Of a DNA stretch of 64,000 nt, positions 18,800 to 28,213 are shown one piece after another (position 1 is the first letter of the stretch; each line of letters starts with the position of its first letter). The DNA comes from Lachnospiraceae bacterium A2. GTDB lineage: Bacteria; Bacillota; Clostridia; Lachnospirales; Lachnospiraceae. The DNA is taken from positions 3,064,844 to 3,128,843 of the forward strand of contig KE159636.1 of assembly GCA_000403315.2 (NCBI GenBank), given 5' to 3'. Below the pieces are notes generated by a model. That model had not been told where the DNA came from, did not search any database, and saw only the letters and a list, made by a program, of their open reading frames with translations. Made by a program: the position numbers and the translations under genes.

Positions 18800-19792
18800 C
18801 TATTTTTCAAAATGCTGGTAATCCTTCACAGAATTCCAATTCCCGCCCCACGCAAACCCATGCTCCTGAAAAAGCTGCAGGCACAAATCCCCTTCTGCAA
18901 TTTTATATGGGAAATCCCCGTCCCGGTCTGCATAGTCCGCCCCGTTTGCAGGGCTTACCAGCAGTTCCCCGGTGCCTGATCCCTTGACATAAGGGTTATA
19001 TTTGGGGTTGACGTCTATGGCAAGGCCAAGCGCATGTTTGGAGAGCTTGGAAGACCCGGCAATTTCCCGGTAATTGAAAGCGGAGGTATTGTTGTCGGAC
19101 ATAGAGCTTTCATCATCTGCGCCATATGCATCAATCAGCACCATTTTTTCTATTGGGTAGGACTGTGCATAGAGCTGGGACATAATTTCCAAAATATCCT
19201 CCGCTATGGACTGGTTCACAACCAGTTCCCCAATATGGGTGTTTCCGTCAAAGCCCATATGGAGCACACGCAGGTAACGGAGTTCCGCAAGGGAAATGTT
19301 CCCATTTTCCTGATAGGAGCTGCCCATCATCCGCTGCTGCACCTCCTCTGGCAGCTCCTCACTGTAAAAAAAGCTGTCCAGGGCTGGCTGGGACAGGCCG
19401 GAAACATCGAAAATGCTGCCAGCTTCCAGCACATCCATATCTGAAAAGGCTGCCCCCTGCTGAAATGCATTGGGTTCCTGAACCTGCCCCTCCGTTTCTG
19501 GCTCCGCCCCATCTGGTCCCACATTCTGCTGGGATGCATTAGGTTCCTGAACCTGCCCCTCCGTTTCTGGCCCCGCCCCATCTGGCCCCACGCTTCGCTG
19601 CACTGCCGTTTCCTGCCCCGTCTTACTGCCAACTAGCTGGAATTCCCGGAAAACCGCAAAGGCGGCAAAGGCCATAACGCAAAAGACCATGCATTTTGCC
19701 AAAATTCCGGCTCCAGCGCTGCGCCTGGGTTTCCTCCCCCTCCTTATGGCATTTCTGCTTCCTTTGCTTTTTCGCTGCAATGGCTTCCCCAC
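18800..19792 (-). CDS. Membrane-anchored M15-family D-alanyl-D-alanine carboxypeptidase-like protein
   Basis: The protein has up to 330 residues. A basic N-terminus and one membrane segment (about 31-47, KCMVFCVMAFAAFAVF) are followed by a linker with two copies of a 23-residue unit (VGPDGAxPETEGQVQEPNAx). The C-terminal domain is M15/VanY-like. It carries the zinc motif SKHALGLAIDVNPKYNP (SxHxxGxAxD) and WGGNWNSVKDYQHFE, with the final zinc His. Family members trim peptidoglycan peptides. The start is uncertain: the frame opens with GTG 19792 pressed against AAGAAGG, while TTG 19780 has better spacing to GGTGGGG. It follows nfo by 6 nt. Confidence 0.85.
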   Translation of the reverse strand: MGKPLQRKSKGSRNAIRRGRKPRRSAGAGILAKCMVFCVMAFAAFAVFREFQLVGSKTGQETAVQRSVGPDGAGPETEGQVQEPNASQQNVGPDGAEPETEGQVQEPNAFQQGAAFSDMDVLEAGSIFDVSGLSQPALDSFFYSEELPEEVQQRMMGSSYQENGNISLAELRYLRVLHMGFDGNTHIGELVVNQSIAEDILEIMSQLYAQSYPIEKMVLIDAYGADDESSMSDNNTSAFNYREIAGSSKLSKHALGLAIDVNPKYNPYVKGSGTGELLVSPANGADYADRDGDFPYKIAEGDLCLQLFQEHGFAWGGNWNSVKDYQHFEK

Positions 19793-19798
19793 CCTTCT

Positions 19799-20635
19799 TT
19801 ATGAAATTATTGCACACTGGCGCAGCAGGGCAATCTCCTTCTGGTAGCCAGCCAAATCATTGGGCGTTTCCAGGAAAAATGGGAGTTCCCGCAGCTTGGG
19901 GTGGGTGACAATCGCTTCAAAGGTTTTTAGCCCGATATTCCCTTCCCCAATTTTAGCATGGCGGTCCTTATGGCTGCCCAGCAGGTTCATGCTGTCGTTC
20001 AGGTGCATGGCTTTCAGGCGCCTAAGCCCAAGGACAGATTCAAACTCCTCCAGCACCTGCTCCAATTGGCTGGTAATATCGTAGCCCCCGTCAAATACAT
20101 GGCAGGTGTCCATGCAGACCCCAATGCGGCTGCTGTCTGCCACCCGTTCTATAATGGCTTGCAGCTCCTCGAAATTCCGGCCAATTTCCGTCCCTTTCCC
20201 CGCCATAGTTTCCAGCAGGATGGTTGCATGGAACCCATGCTCCTGGATCCGGTCCAGCATATCGGCAATGTAGGCGATCCCTGCTTCTGCCCCCTGCTTT
20301 ACATGGGAGCCGGGATGGAAATTGTACATCGCGTCTGGGATATATTCCAGACGCTCCAAATCATCGCGCATCGTATTGTACGCAAACTGCCTGATCCCCT
20401 CGTCCTTGGCACATGCATTTAAGGTATAAGGGGCATGGGCCAGAATCTGGGCAATCCCATGCTCCTGTGCATACGCAAGATAAGCGGCAATATCTTCGGT
20501 ATCCAATGCTTTTGCCTTGCCGCCCCTTGGGTTCCTGGTAAAAAACTGGAAGGTGTTGGCCCCTATGCCCACTGCCTCCTTCCCCATGGCTAAAAAGCCT
20601 TTCGCGGATGACAAATGGCATCCAATCCTTAACAT
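19799..20635 (-). CDS. nfo: Endonuclease IV (AP endonuclease)
   Basis: The 278-residue enzyme cleaves DNA at abasic sites during base excision repair. It has the TIM-barrel zinc-ligand motifs in order: [55 protein letters not shown] and [12 protein letters not shown] 20635 gives the standard start (MLRIGCHLS) and overlaps the end of ilvD by 7 bp, with AAGGAG 12 nt upstream inside ilvD. It should be co-expressed with ilvD and the M15 peptidase gene; this grouping has no obvious metabolic logic. Confidence 0.96.
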   Translation of the reverse strand: MLRIGCHLSSAKGFLAMGKEAVGIGANTFQFFTRNPRGGKAKALDTEDIAAYLAYAQEHGIAQILAHAPYTLNACAKDEGIRQFAYNTMRDDLERLEYIPDAMYNFHPGSHVKQGAEAGIAYIADMLDRIQEHGFHATILLETMAGKGTEIGRNFEELQAIIERVADSSRIGVCMDTCHVFDGGYDITSQLEQVLEEFESVLGLRRLKAMHLNDSMNLLGSHKDRHAKIGEGNIGLKTFEAIVTHPKLRELPFFLETPNDLAGYQKEIALLRQCAIIS

Positions 20636-22308
20636 ACTGAAAACGGCTCCTTTTTCATAACTGCGCCAGTTGCGCCGGAAGTTACCATCTGGGCATACCT
20701 TGCCAGATACCCTTCCGTTACCTTCGGCGCCCTTGGCTGCCATCCTTCTTTCCGTTTCGCAAGGGTTTCCTCCGGCACATCCAGCTCCAGCGTTAATGCC
20801 GGGATATTGATTTTAATGATATCCCCTTCCTCCACCAGCGCAATGGGCCCGCCTACTGCGGCTTCCGGGGAAACATGGCCGATGGACGCGCCCCGGCTTG
20901 CCCCGGAAAAGCGGCCGTCCGTAATCAGCGCAACTGTTGATCCCAAGCCCATCCCTGCAATTGCAGAAGTCGGGTTTAACATTTCCCTCATGCCAGGGCC
21001 TCCCTTTGGCCCTTCGTAGCGGATGACTACCACGTCCCCAGCCACGATTTTCCCGCCTTTGATTGCCGCAATGGCATCTTCCTCACAGTCAAATACACGC
21101 GCTGGCCCTTCGTGCACCATCATTTCCGGCGCAACTGCAGAACGTTTCACTACGCTGCCTTCCGGGGCTAAGTTCCCCTTTAACACGGCAAGCCCGCCGG
21201 TTTTGCTGTAGGGGTTTTCCAGGGGGCGGATCACTTCCGGGTTCCTGTTGGCACAGCCCTTGATATTTTCCCCAACCGTTTTCCCAGTCACAGTCATGCA
21301 GTCAAGGTTTAATAAACCAAGCTCTGCCAGTTCTCCCATAACTGCATAGACGCCCCCGGCTTCATTCAAGTCCTCCATGTAAGTAGGGCCTGCTGGGGCA
21401 AGGTGGCAGAGGTTGGGGGTTTTCTCACTGATTTCATTGGCAAACCCAATGTCAAAATCAAACCCAATTTCATGGGCAATTGCCGGAAGGTGGAGCATAC
21501 TGTTGGTGGAACAGCCCAGCGCCATGTCCACAGCCAGCGCGTTCAGAACAGCGTCCTTTGTCATAATGTCCCTTGGGCGGATGTTTTGCTTCAGCAGATC
21601 CATTACTGCCATGCCTGCATGTTTTGCAAGGCGCAGGCGGTCAGAATACACGGCCGGGACCGTCCCGTTCCCCTTTAATCCCATGCCCAGGGCTTCGGTC
21701 AGGCAGTTCATGGAATTGGCGGTGTACATCCCAGAGCAGGAACCGCAGGTAGGGCATGCCTTTTCCTCAAATTCGCATACATCCTCCTCCGTCATGGTGC
21801 CAGCCGCATATGAGCCAACTGCCTCAAACATGGAGGACAGGCTGGTCTTTTTCCCTTTTACATGGCCTGCCAGCATAGGGCCGCCGGACACAAATACCGT
21901 TGGCACATTAATCCTTGCGGCTGCCATCAGGAGCCCGGGCACATTTTTGTCGCAGTTGGGCACCATAACCAGCGCGTCAAACTGATGGGCAAGGGCCATG
22001 CATTCGGTAGAATCTGCAATCAGGTCGCGGGTCACAAGGGAGTATTTCATGCCGGTATGCCCCATGGCAATCCCGTCGCAGACTGCAATGGCCGGGAACA
22101 CCACCGGGACGCCCCCTGCTTCTGCTACCCCAAGCTTCACGGCATTTACAATTTTGTCAAGGTTCATATGCCCGGGGACAATCTCATTGTAGGAGCTTAC
22201 AATCCCAACTAACGGCCGCTCCATTTCCTCCTTGGTAAACCCAAGTGCGTTGAACAAAGAACGGTGGGGCGCCTGCTGCATCCCTTTTTTTACATTATCG
22301 CTTCTCAT
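20629..22308 (-). CDS. ilvD: Dihydroxy-acid dehydratase
   Basis: IlvD converts dihydroxy acids to the 2-keto acid precursors of valine, isoleucine and leucine, using an Fe-S cluster. The 559-residue protein is full length. Cluster cysteines appear in NCDKNVPG (about 122) and [18 protein letters not shown] (about 192). The C-terminal motifs GGPGMREML and [16 protein letters not shown] are present. A GAGG site lies just before ATG 22308. It is the first gene of an ilvD-nfo-M15 operon. No other ilv or leu gene lies in the window. The promoter overlaps a direct repeat that could be an operator. Confidence 0.98.
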   Translation of the reverse strand: MRSDNVKKGMQQAPHRSLFNALGFTKEEMERPLVGIVSSYNEIVPGHMNLDKIVNAVKLGVAEAGGVPVVFPAIAVCDGIAMGHTGMKYSLVTRDLIADSTECMALAHQFDALVMVPNCDKNVPGLLMAAARINVPTVFVSGGPMLAGHVKGKKTSLSSMFEAVGSYAAGTMTEEDVCEFEEKACPTCGSCSGMYTANSMNCLTEALGMGLKGNGTVPAVYSDRLRLAKHAGMAVMDLLKQNIRPRDIMTKDAVLNALAVDMALGCSTNSMLHLPAIAHEIGFDFDIGFANEISEKTPNLCHLAPAGPTYMEDLNEAGGVYAVMGELAELGLLNLDCMTVTGKTVGENIKGCANRNPEVIRPLENPYSKTGGLAVLKGNLAPEGSVVKRSAVAPEMMVHEGPARVFDCEEDAIAAIKGGKIVAGDVVVIRYEGPKGGPGMREMLNPTSAIAGMGLGSTVALITDGRFSGASRGASIGHVSPEAAVGGPIALVEEGDIIKINIPALTLELDVPEETLAKRKEGWQPRAPKVTEGYLARYAQMVTSGATGAVMKKEPFSVC

Positions 22309-22356
22309 TATTTTTACCTCTTTCTTATTTTTTACTTTTTTATATTTCCTGCTATT

Positions 22357-22398
22357 ATATTACCACGTTAGTTGTATGATGTCAATATAGATGTATGA
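22357..22398 (-). promoter_or_regulatory. ilvD promoter with two TGTATGA direct repeats
   Basis: On the minus strand TTGACA (22380-22385), a 17-nt spacer and TAATAT (22357-22362) form a near-consensus promoter. The heptamer TGTATGA (plus-strand reading) occurs at 22373-22379, inside the spacer, and at 22392-22398, just upstream of -35. The 19-bp spacing is about two helical turns. I infer a repressor or activator site; the bound protein is unknown. Confidence 0.72.
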
Positions 22399-22443
22399 CA
22401 TTATGGGATATAGTCACATTGTATAAATGGAAAAGCCCCTGAA

Positions 22444-22472
22444 TTGACTTTTCTGGCAATTTATGCTATATT
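22444..22472 (+). promoter_or_regulatory. Promoter of the hybrid histidine kinase gene
   Basis: TTGACT (22444-22449), 17 nt, TATATT (22467-22472). The -35 and spacer sequence (TTGACTTTTCTGGCAATT) is nearly the same as in the PTS promoter at 43042. Confidence 0.75.
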
Positions 22473-22546
22473 TCCGTTAGAGAATGTCCGGAAAATTTTC
22501 TATTTTTTTGGGCAGCCTACTATTGGGCTATCAGGAGGATACTGCC

Positions 22547-24736
22547 ATGAATGGACCAAAGATGGGGCATTACCTTATTGAGCACATACTTGCGCCCCAA
22601 GGCTCACAAGATATTCAGGCAACCCATGAAATTATAAACTTCATGGACGAAATGCCCGGCGGTTTTTTAATTTACCGTATGGGCGGGACTGAGGAAATCA
22701 TCTATGCCAACAAGGCTCTGCTGCGTATCTTCCAATGCGCATCCTTAGAGGAATTCCGGGAGCTTACCGGCAACTCCTTTCAGGGGATGGTGCACCCGGA
22801 GGATTTGGAAACTGTAGAACAGAGCATCATGGAACAGATTGCAAACAGCCAGTACGATCTTGACTATGTAGAATACCGGATTATCCCGAAAAACGGGGAG
22901 GTCCGCTGGGTGGAGGACTATGGGCATTACCTGCACCTAGAACATGTGGGGGACGTTTTCTATGTATTTATCAGTGACGCAACGGAAAAAAGGAACCTAA
23001 GCTTTGCTGAAAGAACCCGCCTGATGGAAGAAAAAATACAAAAAGAGGAAAAACTAAAAAGCCTGATGGAAGAATTTGACAAGGAGCGCCGCCTGATCAA
23101 CCAAGAGCACCTGCGCCGCCTGGAAGTCATTGAAGGGCTCAGCGTAAATTATGAATCCATCCTTTATGCGGACCTGGACGCGGACAAGATCCTGCCCTAC
23201 CGCTTAAGCGACCGGACGGAAAAACAGTTTGAGAAGAAATTCCAAATGCGCCGGTTCCATTGGTACACCAACGATTATGTCAGCACATGGATCCACCCTG
23301 AAGACCAGGCGCTGGTTACAAAAGTTTCCTCCCCCGAATACATACGTAAAAGGCTGGCAAAAAGCAAGACCTATTACACCAATTACCGTGTCATCCACCG
23401 TGGGGAGCTCCAATATTTGCAGCTGCGCATTGTAAATGTAGGGAGCGGAGACCACATTTCCCAAATTGTCATGGGCTACCGGAAGGTAGACGAGGAAGTC
23501 CGGCTGGAAATGGAGCAGAAACAGATTTTTGCAGACGCCCTCAATACGGCAAACCTTGCCATCAATGCCAAAAATACGTTCCTTTCCCATATGTCCCACG
23601 ACATGCGGACCCCCCTGAACGCAATTTTCGGCTATACGGCCCTTGCCAAGAAATATATCTCGGACCATGGGGCGGTGGAAAATTATTTGGGCAAAATTGA
23701 AATCGCAAGCAAACAGCTTTTGGAACTGATTGAAAAAGTGCTGGAGCTCTCCTGGGCGGAATCTACGGATACCCGCATTTCTGAATCCGAATGCAACTTA
23801 AGCGATATTGTGCAGGACGTCCATGAAAACCTGCTGTCCCAGGCAATGGAAAAAAATATTTCCTTTACCTTGGATTCTATCCAAATGACACACTGCGACA
23901 TTTTCGGCGACCAAAATAAGCTCCGGCAGCTTCTCTCCAACCTGGCTTCCAACGCCATCACCTACACGGAGGAAGATGGGCAGGTGGATATCAGCGTAAA
24001 GGAACTGGAAAAATTCCCCAACAATTTCGCAGTTTACCAGTTTGTCGTCAAGGACACTGGCATCGGCATCAGCAAAGAATTCCTGGCGCATATTTTCGAT
24101 CCATTCGAGCGGGAGAAAAACACCACCTTCAGCGGCATCCACGGCACAGGCCTTGGGCTTACCATTGCCAAAAACCTTGTGGACATGATGGGCGGGGATA
24201 TCCAGGTAGACAGTACGCCGGGGAAAGGCAGCACATTCACCGTTACCCTCCGGTTCCGCATCCAGACCCATCCCCTGTCTTCTGCCAACCACACGGAAGA
24301 CGCTTTTTCCAGCCTGCTGAACAAACGGATTCTGCTAGTGGACGACAATATCGCCAATCTTGAAATTGAAACGGAAATCCTCCAGGGGATGGGATTTATT
24401 GTGGAAACTGCCATCAACGGGAGCATTGCTGTAGAAAAAATGGGGCTTTCCTCCCCGGGGGACTATGATTTAATCCTGATGGACATCCAGATGCCAGTCA
24501 TGGACGGCTGGGACGCCACGAAAAATATCCGCAGCCTGAAAGACCCGGCGCAGTCCCGTATCCCGATTATCGCATTGTCAGCGGACGCCTTTGACAGCGA
24601 CAGGCAGATGTCCATTGAATGCGGCATGGACGCCCACCTGACGAAACCCATTGATGTGCCGCTGCTGTTAGAAACCATTGCAAAAACCTTACATGCAAGG
24701 AAATACAGTGAAATGGATGGCAGCAGACAGAAGTAA
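22547..24736 (+). CDS. Hybrid sensor histidine kinase with PAS domains and receiver domain
   Basis: From ATG 22547 (AGGAGG 8 nt upstream) the protein has 729 residues. Domains in order are PAS (about 20-150, MDEMPGGFLIYRMGG), a coiled-coil linker, a second PAS-like domain (about 200-315), HisKA with phospho-acceptor His351 (FLSHMSHDMRTPLNAIFG), HATPase (DTGIGIS, GTGLGL) and receiver (RILLVDDN, phospho-acceptor Asp646 in LILMDIQMPVMDG, Lys in LTKPID). No membrane segment is visible, so it should sense a cytoplasmic signal. No output-domain response regulator is adjacent. It is divergent from ilvD. Confidence 0.94.
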   Translation: MNGPKMGHYLIEHILAPQGSQDIQATHEIINFMDEMPGGFLIYRMGGTEEIIYANKALLRIFQCASLEEFRELTGNSFQGMVHPEDLETVEQSIMEQIANSQYDLDYVEYRIIPKNGEVRWVEDYGHYLHLEHVGDVFYVFISDATEKRNLSFAERTRLMEEKIQKEEKLKSLMEEFDKERRLINQEHLRRLEVIEGLSVNYESILYADLDADKILPYRLSDRTEKQFEKKFQMRRFHWYTNDYVSTWIHPEDQALVTKVSSPEYIRKRLAKSKTYYTNYRVIHRGELQYLQLRIVNVGSGDHISQIVMGYRKVDEEVRLEMEQKQIFADALNTANLAINAKNTFLSHMSHDMRTPLNAIFGYTALAKKYISDHGAVENYLGKIEIASKQLLELIEKVLELSWAESTDTRISESECNLSDIVQDVHENLLSQAMEKNISFTLDSIQMTHCDIFGDQNKLRQLLSNLASNAITYTEEDGQVDISVKELEKFPNNFAVYQFVVKDTGIGISKEFLAHIFDPFEREKNTTFSGIHGTGLGLTIAKNLVDMMGGDIQVDSTPGKGSTFTVTLRFRIQTHPLSSANHTEDAFSSLLNKRILLVDDNIANLEIETEILQGMGFIVETAINGSIAVEKMGLSSPGDYDLILMDIQMPVMDGWDATKNIRSLKDPAQSRIPIIALSADAFDSDRQMSIECGMDAHLTKPIDVPLLLETIAKTLHARKYSEMDGSRQK

Positions 24737-24751
24737 GATACCGAGGTAAAA

Positions 24752-24797
24752 CAAGCACTTGTTGCTGGCCGGAAAACGGTTAAGCAGCAAGTGCTTG
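24752..24797. terminator. Hairpin between convergent kinase and lepB genes
   Basis: CAAGCACTTGTTGCT (24752-24766) faces AGCAGCAAGTGCTTG (24783-24797) with one mismatch. On the minus strand four Ts follow, so it fits best as the terminator of the lepB operon; it may also stop the kinase transcript. Confidence 0.6.
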
Positions 24798-24818
24798 ATA
24801 CGTTGGGCTGCGCCCTGC

Positions 24819-25337
24819 TTATTTTAGGAAACGGGGATGGGGGAAATAGCTGACGGCAGCCTTCCCGATAATGTCCTCTTTTTTTACGAATTTATGCTCC
24901 CAGTACCGGGAATCCCAGGAATCGTTCCGGTTATCCCCCATCATAAAGTAAGCGCCTTCCGGCACTTGGAACGGCCCAAACCTGTCATAGCTTACTTCGT
25001 CGGTATAATCCTGCTCCAAAGGCTCCCCGTCAATGTAAATCGTGCCGCCCTTCCCCTCAATCGTTTCCCCCGGCAGCCCTAAAATCCGTTTCAGGTAAAG
25101 GGTTTCCCCGTCGTCCGGGTAAATAAACGTTACAATATCCCCCCGTTCCGGCTCGCCGAACAGATAGGAAAGGCGGTTCACAAGGATTCTGTCCCCCGCC
25201 ATCACAGTGGTTTCCATGGAGGATGTGGGCACCTGGGCATTGGCAATCATATATTTATTCAGCAGCATGCCAAACAGCAAGGCTGCCGCAATAATCCCTA
25301 TATTTATGGCCGCTTCCCTTAACAGTTTCTTGTTCAT
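24819..25337 (-). CDS. lepB: Signal peptidase I
   Basis: The 172-residue type I signal peptidase has one N-terminal membrane segment (about 9-30). The catalytic serine is Ser40 (VPTSSMETT) and the general-base lysine is Lys83 (LYLKRILGLPGE). GDIVTF and GDNRNDSWDSRYW complete the family boxes. The enzyme cleaves secretory signal peptides outside the membrane. It is the last gene of a run of six closely spaced minus-strand genes and lies 36 nt after the GntR regulator. Several paralogues are common in Firmicutes, so this may not be the only one. Confidence 0.95.
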   Translation of the reverse strand: MNKKLLREAAINIGIIAAALLFGMLLNKYMIANAQVPTSSMETTVMAGDRILVNRLSYLFGEPERGDIVTFIYPDDGETLYLKRILGLPGETIEGKGGTIYIDGEPLEQDYTDEVSYDRFGPFQVPEGAYFMMGDNRNDSWDSRYWEHKFVKKEDIIGKAAVSYFPHPRFLK

Positions 25338-25373
25338 CCCTTCTCCTCCTTTTCCCGTGTACCGCTGTTATCC

Positions 25374-26051
25374 TTATTCCATTGGGAGCTGCGCCATGGC
25401 ATGCAGGATATGGATGCGCATGGCATTCCTTGCGCCCTCCCCATTCCGTTCCTTCAGAAAATCCATCAGTATTTTATGGTCCACAAGGGTTGCCCTGACT
25501 GCCGCTTCATGGGCTTCTGAAAGCTTGACCCCTTTATTGATCCCCTCATAAATGACAGGCATAAGCTGGTTCATAAACTCATTGTGGGTGGCTTTTGCAA
25601 TGGACTTGTGGAAAGACTGCTCCACTTCTGTCCGGTCCTTATTCTGGCGGATACGCTCCTCAATCTCCGCCCCCAACGCTAAAATACGCTGGATTTCTTC
25701 CTCTGTGGCGCGGTTTGCAGCATAAAAGGCGGCTTCCGGCTCAAAAATCAGGCGCATTTCATATAAATCCCGTATGTTCACCGCCGCCGGGGCAAGGGAG
25801 GACAGTTCCTTTGGCTGCACCTGCCGAAAGTCCTCCCGGACAAAAGTCCCGCGCCCACGCTGGATTTCTAAGATTTTCCCTGTAACAAGGATACGGATGG
25901 CTTCCCGGAGGGTCGTGCGGCTTACCCCCAATTCTTCGGAAAGTTCATTTTCGTTGGGCAGCTTGCTCCCAGGAGGAAAACGTTTTTCCACGGTAATCAT
26001 GGATAGGATGGTATCTGCAATACGGTCTGACAGCCTGCTTCCTTGTTCCAT
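25374..26051 (-). CDS. GntR-family regulator, FCD/FadR subgroup
   Basis: This is a 225-residue repressor-type regulator. Residues 5-72 are the winged helix (PPGSKLPNENELSEELGVSR, TTLREAIRILVTGKILEIQR, GRGTFV). Residues 95-215 are an all-helical FCD effector domain with likely metal/ligand residues in YEMRLIFEPEAA and EQSFHKSIAKATHN. Relatives respond to organic acids or sugar acids. It sits 16 nt after the GTPase fusion gene and 36 nt before lepB, so it is inside the operon rather than divergent from a target. The target is unknown. Confidence 0.92.
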   Translation of the reverse strand: MEQGSRLSDRIADTILSMITVEKRFPPGSKLPNENELSEELGVSRTTLREAIRILVTGKILEIQRGRGTFVREDFRQVQPKELSSLAPAAVNIRDLYEMRLIFEPEAAFYAANRATEEEIQRILALGAEIEERIRQNKDRTEVEQSFHKSIAKATHNEFMNQLMPVIYEGINKGVKLSEAHEAAVRATLVDHKILMDFLKERNGEGARNAMRIHILHAMAQLPME

Positions 26052-26067
26052 ATGGCCCCTTTCTGCA

Positions 26068-27009
26068 TTAGCTAAAATAAATCAACTCGTCTTCTGGCTT
26101 TTCCGCTTTCTCAACCTCCAATGCATACAGCACAGGCCCCTTCCCCCGGTACTCCATGGCAAATTCATTCCGCATCTCTGCAGTAATTTTAATCCATGAT
26201 TTGTGCGGGATTTCTGACGCCCTGCCATATTTGCATTTAAACCCGATAAAGGTAATGTCGTCTGCACAGCATGTCATGGCAAACCTGCCCGGGATAAAAA
26301 TATTTTTTTTCATTTTTTCCGGGCGGTATACAAGGGCCAGGAACTGCACTTTCTTCCCTTCGTATTTCTTAGGGTCGTCCAGGGCGTCCATATACCAGAT
26401 GCCGTAATCCATATCGGTAATCTCTATGGTTTCCTGGTTCAGGTCGTAGGGCAGCTCCTCCATGTCATTTTCATCAATCGTGCCGTTCTCCCGTTCATAG
26501 GCAATCTGGGCTTTCCGGTTCAGCGCTTTGATGGCCCGGCGGAATTTCCCTTTGGGGGTGCCGTCGGTGCAGCGGTTTATGATTACCACGTCCGCCGCAA
26601 AAAGCTGTTCCATAATCATAGCCCTCATATTTGCCAGATACAGTTCAAACGTGGCGGCGTCCACCGTGGCAAGGGACTGTACCAGCACCCAGTCTTTGGG
26701 AAGGGCCAGTTCCAGAAATGTGGACATCTGCCAGGTGCCATTGTATTCAATGAATACTTGATCCGGGCGGCAGTCCCTGCCAAGCTCCGCCAGTTTTTCA
26801 CTGGTAAATTCTTCCTCATCCTCAATCATTGCCAGCATTGCGTTGGCTTTTTGCAATTCCGCTTCGTCAAATTCTATTTCCCCATCCTCACAGAGAATCA
26901 GCAGCGTCTTCCCATTCTCGCTGAAATCCCCTTCTATCAGGGTTTCCCGTATCAGGGAGCTTTTCCCGCTGTCCATGAAACCGGAAAATAAATATACTGG
27001 AACCTCCAT
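26068..27009 (-). CDS. COG0523-like GTPase domain fused to a DUF1980/YcgQ-like domain
   Basis: From ATG 27009 (AGGAAGG site 10 nt upstream) the protein is 313 residues; an earlier ATG at 27081 adds 24. The N-terminal 190 residues are CobW-like: P-loop FSGFMDSGKSS, FIEYNGTW in the Walker B area, and INRCTDG in place of NKxD. The CxCC metal motif of COG0523 is absent; ILCEDGEIEFD lies there. The C-terminal half (DDPKKYEGKKVQFLALVYRP, then GRFAMTCCADDITFIGF) resembles the C-terminal domain of YcgQ/DUF1980 proteins. In Bacillus subtilis ycgQ and COG0523 genes belong to zinc homeostasis. The domain call is by eye. Confidence 0.75.
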   Translation of the reverse strand: MEVPVYLFSGFMDSGKSSLIRETLIEGDFSENGKTLLILCEDGEIEFDEAELQKANAMLAMIEDEEEFTSEKLAELGRDCRPDQVFIEYNGTWQMSTFLELALPKDWVLVQSLATVDAATFELYLANMRAMIMEQLFAADVVIINRCTDGTPKGKFRRAIKALNRKAQIAYERENGTIDENDMEELPYDLNQETIEITDMDYGIWYMDALDDPKKYEGKKVQFLALVYRPEKMKKNIFIPGRFAMTCCADDITFIGFKCKYGRASEIPHKSWIKITAEMRNEFAMEYRGKGPVLYALEVEKAEKPEDELIYFS

Positions 27010-27094
27010 TTTCTCACAACCTTCCTCATCCACTATAAAACTGGCTTGCGCCCTCACTTCCTGCAGGCTCCTTCCTGCCATTCTTTACCGGCTG

Positions 27095-28213
27095 TTATAG
27101 CCCAAACAGCCCCGCCAGTTTTTCTTCCTTCAAATCCGTCCCAATGACGCAGAGCCTTCCCGTATAATCCGGCTCCCCGGTGCGCAGTTCATATTCCCCG
27201 TCCACCATGTCAAAATAAACCCATGTGCCATCCTCCGTGGGAACCATCCCTTTTGCCCGGAGAATTGTGCCATATTCTTCCGTACTGCAGAATACTTCCA
27301 TGGCATGCCCAATGGTTTCTTTGGTAAATATATGGGGCGTTTCCTTCCCCCAGCTTGTAAATACTTCATCTGCATGGTGATGGTGATGCCCATGCCCGTG
27401 CCCATGGCAGCCGCATGTACAGTCTGGCCCATGTTCATGGGCATGTTCCTCATGGTGGCAATGCTCCCCATGCCCATGGCTGTGTTCCCCATGCCCATGG
27501 CTGTGCCCCTCATGGTGGCAATGCTCCCCGTGCCCATGGCTGTGCTCCTCATGGTGGCAGTGCTCCCCATGCCCATGGCTGTGCTTATGCTCCTCCAGCA
27601 CTTCTTCTTCCAATGTCTTCTGCTGCCCAATCACTTTATAAATCTGTTTCCCGTCCATCTCATCCCATGGGGTCGTAATCACAGCCGCCCTGGGATTTTT
27701 CTCCCGGATGGCATTTACCACGGTTTCCGTCTGCTCCGGCTTCACATTTTGGGTGCGGCTCAGCACAACCACTGTGGCATATTCAATCTGGTTATTGAAA
27801 AATTCACCGAAAGCCTTCATCTGCTTGGTGGCTTTCGCCGTATTAACCACGGTAATCCGCCCATTCAGCTTTACTTCATTTTCCTGCTCCACTTCCTGCA
27901 CGGATTTCATCACGTCAGAAAGCTTCCCTACGCCGGAAGGCTCAATCAGAATCCGGTCAGGATGGAACCGCTCCATGACTTCCCGGAGGTTTTTCCCAAA
28001 ATCCCCTACCAGGGAACAGCAGATGCAGCCGGAATTCAGTTCGCTGATTTCAATGCCGGAATCCTTTAAAAATCCGCCGTCAATGCCGATTTCCCCAAAT
28101 TCATTTTCGATTAATACAATTTTTTCCCCCTGGAACACATCCTCCAGCATTTTTTTGATAAAGGTTGTCTTCCCTGCGCCTAAAAACCCTGAAATAATAT
28201 CAATCTTCGTCAT
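27095..28213 (-). CDS. COG0523 (CobW/ZNG1-type) GTPase with His-rich metal-binding insert
   Basis: This 372-residue G3E GTPase has Walker A SGFLGAGKTTF, the metal motif GCICCSL (about 62-68), Walker B ILIEPSGVGK and a degenerate NKxD (LSRTQN). Between the GTPase and the C-terminal CobW_C domain lies a His/Cys/Glu insert (about 208-282). It is built of a 13-residue unit HSHGHGEHCHHEE in about four full or partial copies, then a C-T-C-G-C-H run and a poly-His end. COG0523 proteins are metallochaperones, usually for zinc or cobalt. The ATG overlaps the previous stop (ATGA) and GGAGGG precedes it. The next gene is a second, motif-less member. Confidence 0.93.
   Translation of the reverse strand: MTKIDIISGFLGAGKTTFIKKMLEDVFQGEKIVLIENEFGEIGIDGGFLKDSGIEISELNSGCICCSLVGDFGKNLREVMERFHPDRILIEPSGVGKLSDVMKSVQEVEQENEVKLNGRITVVNTAKATKQMKAFGEFFNNQIEYATVVVLSRTQNVKPEQTETVVNAIREKNPRAAVITTPWDEMDGKQIYKVIGQQKTLEEEVLEEHKHSHGHGEHCHHEEHSHGHGEHCHHEGHSHGHGEHSHGHGEHCHHEEHAHEHGPDCTCGCHGHGHGHHHHHADEVFTSWGKETPHIFTKETIGHAMEVFCSTEEYGTILRAKGMVPTEDGTWVYFDMVDGEYELRTGEPDYTGRLCVIGTDLKEEKLAGLFGL

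Noticed and set aside
22450..22470. Sigma-54 promoter (TGGCA...GC) before the kinase gene
   Set aside because: GG to GC spacing is 8 instead of 10 nt, and the sigma-A boxes fit better.
27370..27600. Regular DNA repeats resembling a CRISPR or satellite
   Set aside because: They are in-frame His-rich codon repeats inside the COG0523 gene; there are no spacers.
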